Shown here: positions 45,467-59,056 of the stretch, in pieces
Position numbering within the stretch: position 1 is the first letter of the stretch
Layout: the number at the start of each line of letters is the position of its first letter
Assembly (NCBI GenBank): GCA_036874045.1
Contig: CM072335.1
Span: forward strand, 15,272,001-15,336,000
Source: Cymodocea nodosa
Taxonomy: Eukaryota; Streptophyta; Magnoliopsida; Alismatales; Cymodoceaceae
Length of the DNA: 64,000 nt
Reading direction: 5' to 3'
Notes under the pieces: model-generated
Databases searched by the model: none
What the model was told of the DNA's origin: nothing
The model's input: the letters and a program-made list of their open reading frames with translations, nothing else
Translations under genes and position numbers: made by a program

Positions 45467-45904
45467 GAATCTGGAAAACATCTTAGAAATACTTTCATCT
45501 TCATGCATCTTAAAGAGTTTATACTTATGAATTAACATATTAATTTTAGTCTATTTAACTTGAGAAATACCTTCATATGAAACTTCTAATGCATGTCATA
45601 CCTCATAAGCAGATTTATATGCCGACACTTTACTGAACTATTCATAACTCAATGCACAAAATAAGATATTTAAGCCTTTTGCATTTAGAGTTTCATTTTC
45701 TTTTTCAATAACTATCCAAGTATTATAAGGAGTAGTTAACAGATTATATGGTTTAGAAATCATGAACCACAACTTGCAATCTATACTTTGAAGAAAGACT
45801 ATCATCTTATATTTCCAATATTCAAAATGTATTCCATCAAATAAAGGAGGATGGTTAAGATTCTGACCTTCATACAAAGAAAAATTACCATTTCTAGTAG
45901 TCAT
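45467..45904 (-). pseudogene. gag: S3 gag, N-terminal part
   Basis: It begins MTTRNGNFSLYEGQNLN and continues FDGIHFEYWKYKM and NAKGLNILFCALSYE, then a TAG at 45638 and further gag (KMHEDESI, MFSRFLD) to the S2 insertion point. Confidence 0.85.
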
Positions 45905-46103
45905 CTTACCTTAGATTTTTCAACTTATAAGATTTTAAATAGTTTAAACTTTCGAAAGCAACTTGAGTCTAAAATCAATACAGTTAAACTTATGCTCAGA
46001 TATTAATTTATGTTTAAAAATAAGAAAGGTAGAACAAGCTCTGATATTAATTAAGTTGGTATCGATTTTATATCAAATATTATTAACTAGCTCTGATATC
46101 ATT

Positions 46104-46645
46104 TGTAAGATCGAATGGCTACACAAGAGGAGGGTGAATTGTGTTTTTCAACATTTTCAATTATAATTGAAACTTCAAAATTAAAAACAAGTCAAGACAC
46201 TATTTTAATCAAATCATTTTATTCAAGGTTTCAATTACAATATACAATTTAATTCTCCTCAAAAATTGTAGATGCAATTATATAACGATACTATGTTTCA
46301 TCTAATCAATTTCATAACTACAAATAGAGAAAACTAATTTACAGAATTTAAAACATTTTTTCCTATTTGAGATTTTTCTACTTATTTTTCTTCTACAAAT
46401 CTTTAGTGACTAATATCTGACTTTCTCTACTTCACTGAATTTACTTTTTTTTTATTCTTCAATTCTTCAGTGACATATATCTAACTTTCTCTTCTTCACT
46501 GAATTTTCTTCTATTTAAGAGCTTTACCCTGAAGAGGTGTTTTAATCCCTAAAAATATATTTCATTTAGTGTACAAGGATAATTAATCAACGAGAATTCT
46601 ATATCTTTTATATTGTATCTTCATTTCATCCATCCAAGATTTATA
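46104..46645 (-). repeat. S3 5' LTR, R-U5 part
   Basis: The minus strand matches the last 540 bp of the S2 LTR, from the TATA region to CGATCTTACA. Confidence 0.82.
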
Positions 46646-48035
46646 GTGATTCCTTAACTTAGGTATGTCTACTCTTTAAGCTCCACTCAAGTATCTACCA
46701 TACACTTAGAGTTTTTGGTTCACTCTATAACTTGGTGTTACAAATTTGTTTTCCTTAACTTGGGCACCAACTACAACTTAAGGAGAAACATCACATCACG
46801 AACTAACAAAGCATCGACTCTATTCAATTCACCTTAACACTATGAACCAACAAGACATAATATTCGTTGTATTTGTATAAACACCGTGAAGGAATCCACC
46901 TTTAGTGTTTAAACACTACGAATTAAAGAAAACACATTTTTGTTAGGTTTGTCCTCTACTTACACCTCAAGTAGAATAAATTTTAGAAAACTTTAAAAAA
47001 TAAGGAGAAAAACCACGTATGAAAATTACTCATTTTTCTTAAAATAATTAAAACTTAGATCAAGTTGGAAAAGCCTAAAACTAAATGACTTGAATCTTCA
47101 CACTTCTCCAAGGATTAATTAACTACACTCTCTCGATCAATAGCTCCTACACGAATGTTTTAGTCTTGTATATGTTGTTACGTTCACCTCAATACTTTGC
47201 ATGTATTCATAATCATGTACACACATACATGACTGAATACATATTCAATCCATAATCTTCAGTTCTTCAACCACGACTGTGGAAAACATAAGTTGATCAT
47301 CACTCTTTCACTATCTCTGAAAATCTTGTTCGATTTGAATTTTAAATTTTTCAACTGCACGTTCTTTTTATTCATAACTTTTGATCTAATCAATCTCAAA
47401 CTCTCACAATATTCCTTGTTATATTATTCCTACAATAAAATGTAAAACAAATTTTTCTTGTAAAACTAACTTCTGTAAAATTCGTTAGATAACCTGGAAT
47501 AATAATCATACGGTTATAAAAATAAAGTTCTAAAAAAAAATAATATTACATCTATGGTGTTTATTCAAACGTAACAAACTTTGTTACATTTGAACTTGTT
47601 GTCATTCTAATATATAACGTTCTTGTACATAAAAGTTAAATGCAACGAATTTTATTAAGCTTACTTAAAATTCACGAAGACATGTCTATATACGCAAATG
47701 TTAAACACAATGAATTAACTTCATTAAGTTTATATAAACAATAAAAACACATATAAATACACAAAGATAAACACAATCTTCATTTAATTTACATAATCAC
47801 TACAAACATCTCATGGAATTTACAAGTTTAAACATAACAAACCAATTTCATTACATTTACATAAACATCATGAGCCTTTGTAGAATTTACCTAAAACTTA
47901 TAAATTTATTACAGATTTGTACTTGTGAAAATTTTCATACAATTATATTAAAACTTCTTTAATTTTAGTTTCAAGTCTTATATAAATTTAAAATAATAAT
48001 CATCATCAAAACATAAGATCTTTAACAAGTTGAAA
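46646..48035 (-). repeat. Possible old LTR, U3-R part, minus strand
   Basis: The minus strand begins TGTTAAAGATCTTATGTTTT and GATGATG, like a Sirevirus-type LTR start. It has spaced palindromic words (GTAACAAAGTTTGTTAC and variants, 47570-47870) and, near 46650, GGAATCACTATAAATCTTGG, resembling the R region of copia LTRs. No PPT lies before the start and no partner copy is in the window. The call is therefore weak. Confidence 0.4.
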
Positions 48036-50331
48036 AATTTTGTAAATGAAAAATATTAAAAAATACAATTACAACAGAAATTGTATTTACTAGAGAATTG
48101 TAAAAACATGAAAAGTTTTACAATTGGAAAAAATCTAAAGGTTTTTACAATACCATTTTAGATAAATACCATTGCATTGAACGTAAATTATGATAATCCA
48201 CATTTTCTCTTAATGTGAAGTTTAGATAAGTAGCACACCAAAGATTGCAGACCGGGACATATGTTTCTTCCGTTTTGATCATAAGTATCGCCTGTAATGC
48301 AAATGTGTAATGCAAATGGAGAGCTAAAAACATTAGGAGAGTTGTTTCATAATCCCGTATGCCATTAGAATTCAACCCTGGAAATTAAGTTGCACATCTT
48401 GACCACCCACTATCAGAAGACCTCTGGAAGACACGAGATTTCCTCGCAGGAAAAGTATGTAACCAACATGGATGTCTGATCAAGTAGTCCAACATTCTGC
48501 ATTGGGAAAACAGAGAAATTTGAATTAGAAAAATTCAAGAAACCTGAAACTTACTAATATCATTCACACTTGATGGACATGACCAACAAATAACCGCATG
48601 AAAAAGAAGATAAATACTGATATATATATATGTAGATAGATAAATAAATAGACAGATAAGCACATCCAACCTTCTTTCATTGTCAATAAAGTCTAGGTTC
48701 TCGGCTAAAGGTGATGTGGAGCACCTAAATAGTATCTCTGAATCAGAACATTGCTGCAACGATGAAGCCCAAGAACACCAACCTGAATTCCTACATCATA
48801 AAAGATCACTAGTAAAGCACAAGACCTAATCAAAGATTGTAACAATCTAGATGATTGTCAGCCTTCTCCATCATAAACAATTGTTGGCCTTCATAAAACT
48901 AAGCAATTCTGTCCTTGAATTAAAATGTATCATAATTTTTCACATAAAAGTATGTTCGACAAAGTAAAGTCTTTTCCAAAAAGGGAATTTTTACCAACAT
49001 AAATTAAAAGGAAACTCTTCTTTCAATAAAATTCTTAATATACATTTGAAAATTGTGTCTTCAATTATATAAGCAAAGGTATGATATCCACTTATAGAAA
49101 AGAAGACTCCTTCAAAAAGATGTTGATGAAAAATAAGTTTAAAATGCAGATGCTGAAAGCTTAGTGAGATACCAAGAGCAGCAAGCAATTTTAAATCTAT
49201 CAAGCTTGGTATCATAAGTTTCTAGTAGCTTCCACCTCCAACAGTAATCATCAAATGACACAGTGACCCGTATTCTCCTTACAATTTCATCTGGAACTCT
49301 TGAATTCTTATTAAATCGTGCAGGCAGGATAGTTCCAGATGATGTCTCAACCTGGGAAAACACAACAAATGTCTTACCGAAACATAAAAGCCTATATAAA
49401 GTAGAAGCATGATGTACATGTTGCACTGAACATCACGAATTCCGTACTTACACATTTGACAGTTGCATCCTACATGAAGGTATTGCACTTCAAAGATTAA
49501 CTACATGTGTAATGTGCTTGCATATTTGCAGTAAATATGGATCTCCAAAATTTTTCCAGCCATATTCCAACTTAAGGGTCACAGATGATTAATAACTAAC
49601 ATAGAAAAATTGAGGTCCTTGCTGTTGCATTTATTCTAATATACCAGATTCAAATTACCAATCAAAAGAGAAATTTGGACCCACTCCCACATAAATTGAA
49701 AAAAGTTGATCTGAGTGGTTGGTAACTCAGTTTAACAAATGAATATGTACCAATAATTTCACTCACTTTTTGATGATGCAGCTTATAAATAAATCCACTT
49801 TGTTGAATATGATACATTTTGTAATACTACTTTAAAGAGAAATTCAACTTATTTCAAGAACTTTCAATAGAAGAGGACATGCAAAATGAACGATTCCTGT
49901 TAACTTGTGCTATAAACCCTCAGATAAACTTGTTAGGAGAGTCACAAAATACATAATTTGTTTTCCATGAGTTACAAGCCATGAACGGTGTCTATCTTCA
50001 ACATAACATGGAGAGGAATTGAATGACTCAACAATGCTATAAAATAATAGAAGTCATTTCATGACTTACATAAAAGTTGGGGCAATTTATCCCTATAATA
50101 AGAAAGAGAGTTTTGATTCTAGCTTTTTAATTTCCAAAAATACACTAATAGCATTGTTAAAATAACCAACACACCTCAAAAGTAAAAAGGTGATTTAGTG
50201 ATTTATTTCAATCCTCCATCACATGTAAAGAACTATAGATTACAAGCAAAAATACTAATGCAATTTTCAACTCATGTAAAAAAATATTTCAATGCAATAA
50301 AGTTTAATAAGAAAAATTATAAAAGAGTAAT
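48036..50331. other. Unassigned DNA with exon-like remnants
   Basis: No retroelement protein is recognised here. On the minus strand, two stretches look like plant exons with splice signals: about 49175-49350 (after TTTTCCCAG; reads SSGTILPARFNKNSRVPDE and WRWKLLETYD) and about 48675-48755 (after a CGTTGCAG acceptor; reads CSTSPLAENLDFIDNERR). A third acceptor (CCAATGCAG) is near 48498. Frames do not join cleanly and no family is recognised. This may be a decayed host gene piece or chance. Confidence 0.3.
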
Positions 50332-51547
50332 TTAAAAGGACACCTGTATTTTGATAATATAAAAATCTGTATGAGGAATTATTATGTATTTTAGAGGTTC
50401 TGATCAAGTACAATTGAAGAATATAAAACTTGAAATTCATTTCAGCTAAAGATATAGGACGGATAGTTATGTGGATAAGTGACTGATACTCAGCAACTTA
50501 ACTAACAACTATCCAAGGAACAACAATAGACAAAAGGAAAAATTCAAAGAGTTATTCAATGAATAAACAGGAGAAGTTGGAAAGTTATGAGATAAATGTT
50601 CGAGTTTCTTGAAGATTTATAAGTTAACCCTCTGAGTTTAAGTGATCTCATGAACGTAACTTATATTTTCATGTGACAAAAAAACAAAGAATAAAAGAAG
50701 GAAAACTCGTAGAATTATAATCTAACTATTTGAGTTTCTCAAAGAATTAAGATAACCTTATGACATCTTTATGAGATTCACATGAGACTCACATACAGCT
50801 AAATTAAGTTCTCACATGACATAAAAGAAAAGTTTGAAGATATAAAAGAACTTGAAGGGTTAAGATAACTATTTGAATTTTACAAAAAAATTTGCAAAAA
50901 AAATCATAAAGTTAACAATAACTCTACAACATTATTCAAACATCAACAAAATGGTAACTTACTATTATTAAGACTATTAAGATCAATTAGTACATTAGTC
51001 AGTTATCGTTGGAGAAATTTGATCATTGTACTCCTACGTATAAGAAGGAACTCAAAACATTCTAGTAAAAGACACAATAGTGAGAACATTATTTCACAAG
51101 CAACCAAATACAAATTATATACATAGGAATTCATGAATATCTCAATCATAGTGTAAAATTCAGTGAAGTCAAAATCAAGTGTAGCAAGCTCTCCGTGCGT
51201 ATGCTCTGATAAAAAAGAAGTTGATTAGTTTCTAAAGTTTGAATCTGAAAACTTCAATTATTGTAGGTTGGAGTTTCAACCTAAAAATTCAATGGATGTG
51301 TCAATTCTTGCTTCGACCTTAAAGTAAGTATAAGTGAATTAAATAGTAAAATTCAAGTTATACCTTGATGGTAGAGTAGTCGTTAATAATGAACCACTTA
51401 AAAATCTTCTATCTATTTTTGCTCGTTTTTCTTTTTCTCTCTATGCATATCATTATTTAGTTTACTATCAATTAATTAGGAAATAATTGTTAAAATTAAT
51501 TGACGCCATCATTCACCTCTCTTCTAATAAGTCATCTAATCTTAACA
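50332..51547 (+). repeat. S6 5' LTR
   Basis: It matches the 3' LTR from 63029 (TGAAAAGACC in the 3' copy, TTAAAAGGAC here) and ends CTTAACA. It contains repeated GTTAAGATAACTATTCGAG/TTCTCAAAGAGTT words (50560-50900). The start is placed by alignment. Confidence 0.82.
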
Positions 51548-51549
51548 AT

Positions 51550-51561
51550 TAGTATCAGAAC
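51550..51561 (+). other. S6 primer-binding site
   Basis: TAGTATCAGAAC, two G-to-A changes from the initiator-Met site TGGTATCAGAGC. Confidence 0.8.
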
Positions 51562-51599
51562 AAGTTGATATTTTTAAATAAATTTAATCGTTTGAGATC

Positions 51600-53033
51600 A
51601 TGATTTCTCATTCAACAAAATGACAAAGAACATCTACAAATCTCTTTTATTTGACAGTATAAATTATAGGTATTGAAAAAATAAGATAGAGTACTTCCTT
51701 AGAAGCTCAGATGTAAAACTCTAGAAATTAGTAATCTGAGATGCACCACTTCCAACTAGTCATGAATATGTACACACATTCTCCTAAGCTTCATTCCTAT
51801 TTTCCTTGAGAAAATTGTCATTTTCCTTTGCTTAGCTTAAATTAAGTTGTACATTCACTTCATATCTTTATTATTTAAGAGCTTGTGGGGCTTAAGCATA
51901 TAAACATTGTAAAGTTGAATTTATGGTGTATAATCTCATGGTAGCCAATTCACCAATCACCAAATCCCTTAAGTTTATCAGAGATATTGCTTCCAATGTC
52001 ATTGGAACAAATCAAAAATCCTAAGTCCGTCTCTTTGGTGATAACATGTGAACCATTACAATTTCAAAATCTATAATTAAAAAAATAATTAGAAGTGTGT
52101 TTAAACTTAGATTTAAAAGAGAGAATATGTAGTGACTACATGATTGAAAAATAGAAGAAATCAACATATTAGAGTGTTAATGATATAGCTACAAAATAGC
52201 TGTTAGAATTACTACACTTGGATTTATTAAGGTCTACATAGACTCCAAGCTTAGGAGAAAGAAAATATACCCTAGTGATTGTTGATGATTTCATAAGATT
52301 CACTAGAGTTATATTTTTGACACATAAGAATAAGACTTGTATTGAATTCAAACATTTTTACATTAGAATTCAAAATGAAAAAGGAACTACAAAGAAAATT
52401 AGAAGTAATCATAAAGGAAAATTTAAGAATGCTGAATTTAAAGAACTGTGTAACTCATTTAGAATTTTACATGAGTTTTCCTATCCAAAAACTCTAGCTT
52501 AAAATGAAATTATAGAAAGAAAAAATAGAACAATTCAAGAGATGACATAAACTTTTTTGAATGCTTTAAACTTGTTAAAGTATTTATGAGCAAAAGTTAT
52601 TGGAACAACTTATCCTACAATTAACAAAACACTTCTAAAACTCATATTAAATAAGACATCTTTTGAGTTATAGTATGGAAGAACACTAAATGTTGAATAT
52701 TTTAAAGTATTTGGTTGTAAATGTTTTATCATTAACACTAGATATCAAAAGGACAAGTTTGATGTTATATTTGATCCAAAAGTATTTGTTGAATACTCTT
52801 CTAAAAGTAAAACATACAAAGTATATTTTGAAAAATATAGAAGAGTAGAAAAATTTATTGATATAAGTTTTGATGAAAATTTAACATGCAAACTAAAATA
52901 GTTGAAGATTGATAGTGATAGTAAAGAATAACTAGAGAATCACAATAGTATTCAAAAAAAGGAAATATTCAAACCACATGCATCTAGTTCAACTAAAATA
53001 TCATAGAAAACCAAACCAGATTATCCAATTAAG
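51600..53033 (+). pseudogene. S6 gag start and integrase remnants
   Basis: 51600-51780 matches the start of S5 gag (FDSINYRY, IEYFLRSSDVKL). 51780-52090 could not be aligned with S5 and shows no ORF. From about 52095 integrase resumes (RRKYTLVIVDDFIRFTRVI from about 52255; FKVFGCKCF; DFDENLTCKL). Protease and most of gag are missing or unrecognisable. It is broken at 53033 by S5 and continues at 60771. Confidence 0.75.
53029..53033. repeat. S5 target-site duplication, left copy
   Basis: TTAAG, repeated at 60771-60775. Confidence 0.9.
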
Positions 53034-54391
53034 TGAAATTACCTTTAGATTTTGATAATGCAAAAGTAAATGTGAGGTTTTAAATTGTATTTCTCAAGCT
53101 TAACAGTTAGCAAGAGAGCAGAAGTTGATACAGACAGTTCAAAGTATGCTGCAAGTGATAAAAAGAACTTTAGAAGGTTACCAGGTTTAACTATCCGAAA
53201 GAGAAATATTTTCGATGAGTTAACAGTCTAAGTATCCGAAAGGCAGTATAAAGCAGTAGTAATACAATCGGACAGTTAGAAGATTAAGTATCCGACAGTT
53301 AGAAGGTTTTCGAAGAGTTAAAAAGATGGATTTATGAAGAATCGAAAAGTTACTAGAGTTAACTATCCGAAATCTTGAAGAGTTTCGGTAAGTTACAGGA
53401 ATAACCATCTGAAGTTTAAGTCATTGAATTTCCCACGTGCAGAAATCCAAACAGAAGCTTAAAAGGAAAATCGAAAAGTTACTAGAGTTAACTATCCAAA
53501 ATCTTGAAGCGTTTCGGTGAGTTACAGGTATAACCATCCGAAACTTAAGTCAGTCTATTATGCACGTACTGAATTAAATAAAGCAGTCGGAAACTTAATG
53601 AAGGATTTTAGAGGATTACTGTAGCTAACTATCCGACAGTTAAATAATAGTTCGGTAAGTTACAACTACAAGTATCCGATTGAATGACAGTTCTCATTGT
53701 ACAATCTAAAATCCTACATGGCAGAAATACTTAAGTGATTTTTCGGTAAGTTACAAACATCCTTCAAAGAGTTACACAGCTAACTATCCGAAAGGTTGAG
53801 AAAATCGGAAGGATATCTTGAAATATCTTCCTGAACGGTAACTTACCATATTTAGGACTGAAATCTGATCAACTACAGCAGAATACATCTGTTGGAAGAA
53901 AAATATGATCGTTACACATGCTTAGTATATATACAAGCTACAGACAACAGAATTAGCCAAGCTTTTGCTCATACATATATTTACACCAAACTCAACAGAA
54001 AAAAGCCTTACAGATCAAATCATCTTCAACATTTACAGACTCAATTTCAGAAGCTCATCACGCACTCAACTCTGATACTTTCAAGCTAGTGTTTACTGAA
54101 GTACACAGATCAAAACTTCAAAGAAAGATTGGTTAGAGCTACGATCAGAAAGTTACTTGAATGGTTGGTTCTTACTTTAACCTTAAAGCAAGTAATTGTA
54201 AGTTTGTGAAAGTTTAGTGAAGCCCAAGTATCCTTTGGGGGTGGACTAACCATTAGTGGTGAACCACCTAAAATCTCTGTGTTTTCTTTTATCGTGTGCT
54301 TGCTAATTCTTTATATCAATTTACCATTAAAAAGTTAAGAAATGAATTATTACCATTCACCCCTCCTCTGGTAAGCCATAAGGTCTTAACA
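53034..54391 (+). repeat. S5 5' LTR (1358 bp)
   Basis: It reads TGAAATTACC to GGTCTTAACA. It contains two units of about 129 bp starting ATCGAAAAGTTACTAGAG (53341 and 53470), with AACTATCCGAAA and TTTCGGTRAGTTAC words. The TATA box TATATATA is at 53926-53933. Confidence 0.92.
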
Positions 54392-54393
54392 AT

Positions 54394-54405
54394 TGGTATC
54401 AGAGC
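54394..54405 (+). other. S5 primer-binding site (initiator Met tRNA)
   Basis: TGGTATCAGAGC, two bases past the LTR. Confidence 0.95.
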
Positions 54406-54443
54406 AAGGTTGATCTCGTTAATAGATTTAACCATTTGAGATC

Positions 54444-55958
54444 ATGGCTTTCCACATTACAGAGGGTCAGAATATCCATCAACCTCTCCTCTTTGATGGT
54501 AGCAATTATAGCTACTGGAAAAATAGAATGGAGTACTTTCTCAAAAGTACAGATGTGAAACTTTAGAAAATGGTTATACATGGTACACCAATTCCAATTA
54601 GTCATGAAAGTGACTAGACTAAGGAGGATGAAAGAATCATCCAGATGGATGCTCGTAGGCTTAATTCTATTTACTGTGCATTAACTGATGAATAATATAA
54701 TAAAATATCAGCTTGTAAATTCTCTCATGAAGCTTGAAAGATCCTTCAAATTACATATGAAGGAACCAGCCAAGTTAAAGATACTAAAATCAATATTTTG
54801 TTAAGAAAATATGAATTATTCAAAATGCTTGAAAAAGAAAGTATTACTGAAATATTTTCTAAATTCACAGAAATTGTGAATGAACTAAGAGGCCTTAGAA
54901 GGAGTTTTTCTAATCGTGAACAGGTACAAAAGATCCTAAAAAGCTTAACAGTCGAATGGAAGTAGAAGTCTACTTCCATACAAGATTCAAAGGATCTGAA
55001 CAACTATTCAGTTGAAGATCTATTGGGAAATCTTCTAGCCCATGAAGTCCAAATGAAGGAATGGAAAGGAGTCACTGAAAGAAAAGCTGAGAAAAAGAAA
55101 GAACTAGCATTTCCTTCAACAGAAGACCAACCCAGTTCGGATGAAGATGAAGTGTTACTACTAGCCAGAAATTTCAGAAAGATGATGAGACAAGGAGGCA
55201 AAGTCAGCTCCTCAAGATCAAAAGTTCCTACATGCTACAAGTGCAAGAAACTGGGACACATTTAACTTTATCGTCCTTTTCAATAGGAGAAGGACAAACA
55301 AAAATGGAAGAGGAAAAATAAGAAGAAAATGACTTTGAAAGCCACATAGGATGACAGCAGTTCATCGAGTAGCTCATCAAACTCAGATGAAGAGGCATCT
55401 GCAAACGTGTGCTTTACTGCACAAGAGGTATGCTCTACATCTCTTTATTGCTCAGAAAAGGAAAATGATGATGTAGATATAGATAGTCTTCTCTGTATAG
55501 TAGATAACTTATATGTAAAATGTAAGAAGTATAAGAAAGAATTAAAGAGTTTAAATTCCTATCTAGAAGATGTTTTTGTTGAATTAGAAAAATCCCTAGT
55601 TGATAATAAGGAATTAAAAACTAAAATGGATAGCTATAATTGTAAAAATTTTGATCTGAAAGAAGAAAATAAGAATCTGTTATCTGAAGTTACTGATTTA
55701 AAGAAAACTGTATGTAAATTTACTAAAAGTGAAAACAATTTAAACAAAATCATAAGATCCCAAAGAATAGGAAGAAGTAAATTTGGCCTAGGGTATGTTG
55801 TACCACAGGAAACTCCCTATTGTAATGGAAAAATTAGATTTTACAAAGATGGTATAACTGTTTTTGTCATTAAGAAGAGATCTACTTCTATATGGCTACC
55901 AAATGGCAACAGGTTCAATTTACAAAAGACTAACATTGATGGACCCAAGAAAATATGA
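54444..55958 (+). pseudogene. gag: S5 gag
   Basis: ATG 54444 (MAFHITEGQNIHQPLLFDG) opens one frame to TGA 55956, 504 codons. It has the UBN2-like core (NYSYWKNRMEYF; KINILLRKYELFKM), Lys/Asp-rich linkers and a coiled-coil C-terminus. The zinc knuckle CYKCKKLGHI is interrupted by a TAA, and its last cysteine codon is TGT-to-CGT (about 55270). Other in-frame stops include TAG 54564, TAG 54615, a TAA near 54690, a TGA near 54735 and a TAG near 54963. No frameshift was seen. Confidence 0.88.
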
Positions 55959-58900
55959 GTACCAAAAGTCTTAATTTCAACGTGATTTGCAGGACTACAT
56001 GAACAAGAAAGCTCAAACGTCCAAGTGGATTATTGACAGTGGATGCTCAAAACATATGATAGGTAAGAAAAGGTTTCTAGAATCTGTTAAATCAATAAAT
56101 TCAAGATCTGTTAAGTTTGGTAACAATGAAAAATGTAGAATTACTGCCATAGGAAATGTTATATCTAAAAATGGAAAAATAGAAAATATCTTACATGTAA
56201 ATAGTTTAAAATAGAATCTACTAAGTGTAGGTCAATTATGTGACAAAGGTTACAGTATACTCTTTACTACAGAAAACTGTTTTATATTGCAACAGGATAC
56301 ACATGAAATCAAATTTACTAGATATAGAAATAATTCAATTTATGCTTGGGAATTTTCATGTGATAATATATCTAGTGATGCATGTTTAGTTGCTTCAAAT
56401 GAAGATGAATGGTTATGACATAAAAGATTAAATCATGCGAACATGAGACTTCTAAGAGAATTGACCAAATATGATCTTGTTAGAGGTGTGCCTAAGCTCA
56501 AATTCAAGAGAGATAAATTATGTAGTTACTGTACAATTAAAAAATAAAAGAAATCAGCACACAAGAGTATTAAAGATATTGTCACACGTCAACCATTAGA
56601 TCTATTGCATATAGACCTGTTTGGTCCTACACAGACAGCTAGTTTAGGAAGAAGAAAATATACCTTAGTGGTAGTTGATGATTATACAAGATTCACTTAG
56701 ATTATTTTCTTAACACACAAGAATGAAGCCTACTATGAATTCAAACATCTCTGTATTAAAATTCAAAATGAAAAAGAATCGACTGTGAAGAAGATCAGAA
56801 GTGATCATGGAGGTGAATTTGAAAATTCTGAATTTGAAGAATTATGCAATTCCTTTAGCATACTACATGAACTCTCATGTCCAAGAACTCTTGCACAGAA
56901 TGGAGTTGTAGAAAGGAAAAATAGATCAGTATAAGAAATGGCAAGAACAATTCTTAATGCATTTGATCTACCAAAGTCTTTATAGGCTGAAGCTGTAAAT
57001 ACTGCATGTTACTCTATAAACAGAACTCATCTTAGACCTATCCTGCATAAGACACCTTTTGATTATGGTATGGTAAAATACCAAATGTTGGATATTTCAA
57101 AGTCTTTGGATCAAGATGTTTTGTGCTTAAAGGTCAAAAAGACAAATTTGATGCAAAGTCTGATCCTACTCTACTTGTTGGATACTCTTCGAGAAGCAAG
57201 GCTTACAGGGTCTATTTTGAACATAAAAGAAGAGTAGAAGAGTCAATGAATGTATCCTTTGATAAAGACATGGTAGGAAAATTGAAGAAGTTAAAAATAG
57301 ACAGTGAAAGTGAAAGTGAATCAATAAATCAGAAAATTCCTCAGAAAAATGATAGTTCAACACTGCCTACACCTACTGTGACAGAAAAAGCATGGAAGAC
57401 GAAGTCTGGACATCCCATTGGACAAATTATTGGGAATATAAATCAAGGTGTTCAAACAAGAAATAAAATTCAAAATATTTGTAATTATTGTGTTTTTATG
57501 TCTGAACTTGAACCTTCAACAGTTGAAGAAGCTTGCAATGATGAATACTAGATCATGACCATGCAAGAGGAATTAAATCAGTTCAAGAAAAATGAAGTCT
57601 GGAATTTAATTGAAAGGCCTACCGAAAAATCAATTATTGGAACTAGATGGGTGTTTAAGAACAAACTTGATAATAATGACAGTATTATCAGAAATAAAGC
57701 TAGACTTGTTGCTCAAGGATACAACCAGCAGGAAGGAATCGATAATGAAGAAACTTTTACACCTGTTGCAAGACTTGAAGTAATTAGAATGTTGCTTGCC
57801 TTTACAAGCAGTATGAAAATCAAGCTTTATCATATGGATGTTAAAAGTGCATTTCTTAATAACATTTTGTAAAAAGAAATATATGTAGAACAACCACCAG
57901 GTTTTGAAGATGAAGAAAGACCAAATCATGTATACAAACTGAATAAAGATCTCTATGGTTTGAAGCAAGCACCACGTGCATGGTATGATAAACTGAAGAG
58001 TTTCCTTCTTGAGAATCAGTTTAACATAGGAACTACAAACAACACTTTATTTATCAAATCAGAAAGTTCTCATATGTTGATTATTCAAATCTACGTGGAT
58101 GATATCATTTTTGATGCCACACATGAGAAACTATGTCATGATTTTCAAATCTTAATGAAGAATGAATTTGAGATGAGTCTTATGGAAAAATTAAAATTCT
58201 TTCTAGGATTACAAATTCAACTTCAGCATGGCATTTTCTTGAATCAAGAAAAATTTTGCAAAGAGATACTCTTAAAATTTGGTATGGATAAATCCAAAGC
58301 AGCAAGTACTCCCATGAACTCAAATGAAAAACTTGATAAGGACATCTCTAGCATTTCAGTAGATCAAAAGAAATACAGAGGCATGATTGGATCACTTTTG
58401 TATCTAACAGCTAGTAGACCAGACATAATGTTCAGTGTTTGTGCTTGTGCAAGATATCAAGCCTCTCCAAAAGCATCACACTTAAAACCAATTAAATGTA
58501 TATTTAAATATCTACAGGGTACCAAAGATTTTGGCTTATTTTATTCTTCACAGAATCATTTGATATTAGCAGAATACAGTGATGCAAATTATACAGGATG
58601 CAAATCAGATCGAAAAAGCACTAGTGAGATATGTCAGTTGCTTGGTCATTCACTTGTTTCTTGGTCATTCACTTGTTTCTTGGTTCAACAGGAAACAAAA
58701 CTCTATAGTTCTATCCACCACTAACGTTGAATATATGACAGCAAACCTATGTTGTGCACAGATTTTATGGATGCAACAAACTCTAGCAGATTATAAGTTA
58801 AATTTTTAGAATACCATTATTTACTGTGATAGTAGCAATGTCATCAATCTCTCCAAAAATATAGTTCTACACTCTAAAGCAAAACATATCGAGATTAGAC

Positions 58901-59056
58901 ACCACTTTTTAAGAGACCATGTTGAAAAATGTCATATTTCCTTAGAATATCTCTACTAAAGAACAATTTGTAGATATTTTCACCAAACCATTATCTGAAT
59001 TTGCATTTAATCATATTAAACGAAATTTAGGAATTTGCTCTTTATATGATTTATAA
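55959..59056 (+). pseudogene. pol: S5 pol: protease, integrase, RT, RNase H
   Basis: Protease is IIDSGCSKHMIGKKRF (about 56020). GAG-pre-integrase (HKRLNHANMRLLREL) starts at 56420 and the HHCC cysteines (CSYC) are at about 56521. The integrase core runs HIDLFGPTQT to RSDHGGEF to QNGVVERKNRS (56610-56930). A frameshift lies near 57065. RT follows: KARLVAQGYNQQEGID, MDVKSAFLNN and the intact catalytic IYVDDIIF (58091-58114). RNase H is SDANYTGCKSDRKSTS onward to LGICSLYDL, ending TAA 59054. Stops include TGA at about 56416, TAG at about 56698 and 57549, and TAA at about 57870. A 19-bp tandem duplication (TTGGTCATTCACTTGTTTC, 58641-58680) shifts the RNase H frame. Confidence 0.92.

Larger units (their letters stand above)
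45462..46645 (-). mobile_element. S3: 5' part (LTR, PBS, gag start), minus strand
   Basis: On the minus strand the LTR piece is 46645-46104, the PBS about 46101-46090 (TGATATCAGAGC, one change from consensus) and gag starts at 45904. Gag continues across the S2 insertion at 35178. The LTR lacks its U3, being cut at 46645 where unrelated sequence begins. Confidence 0.85.
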
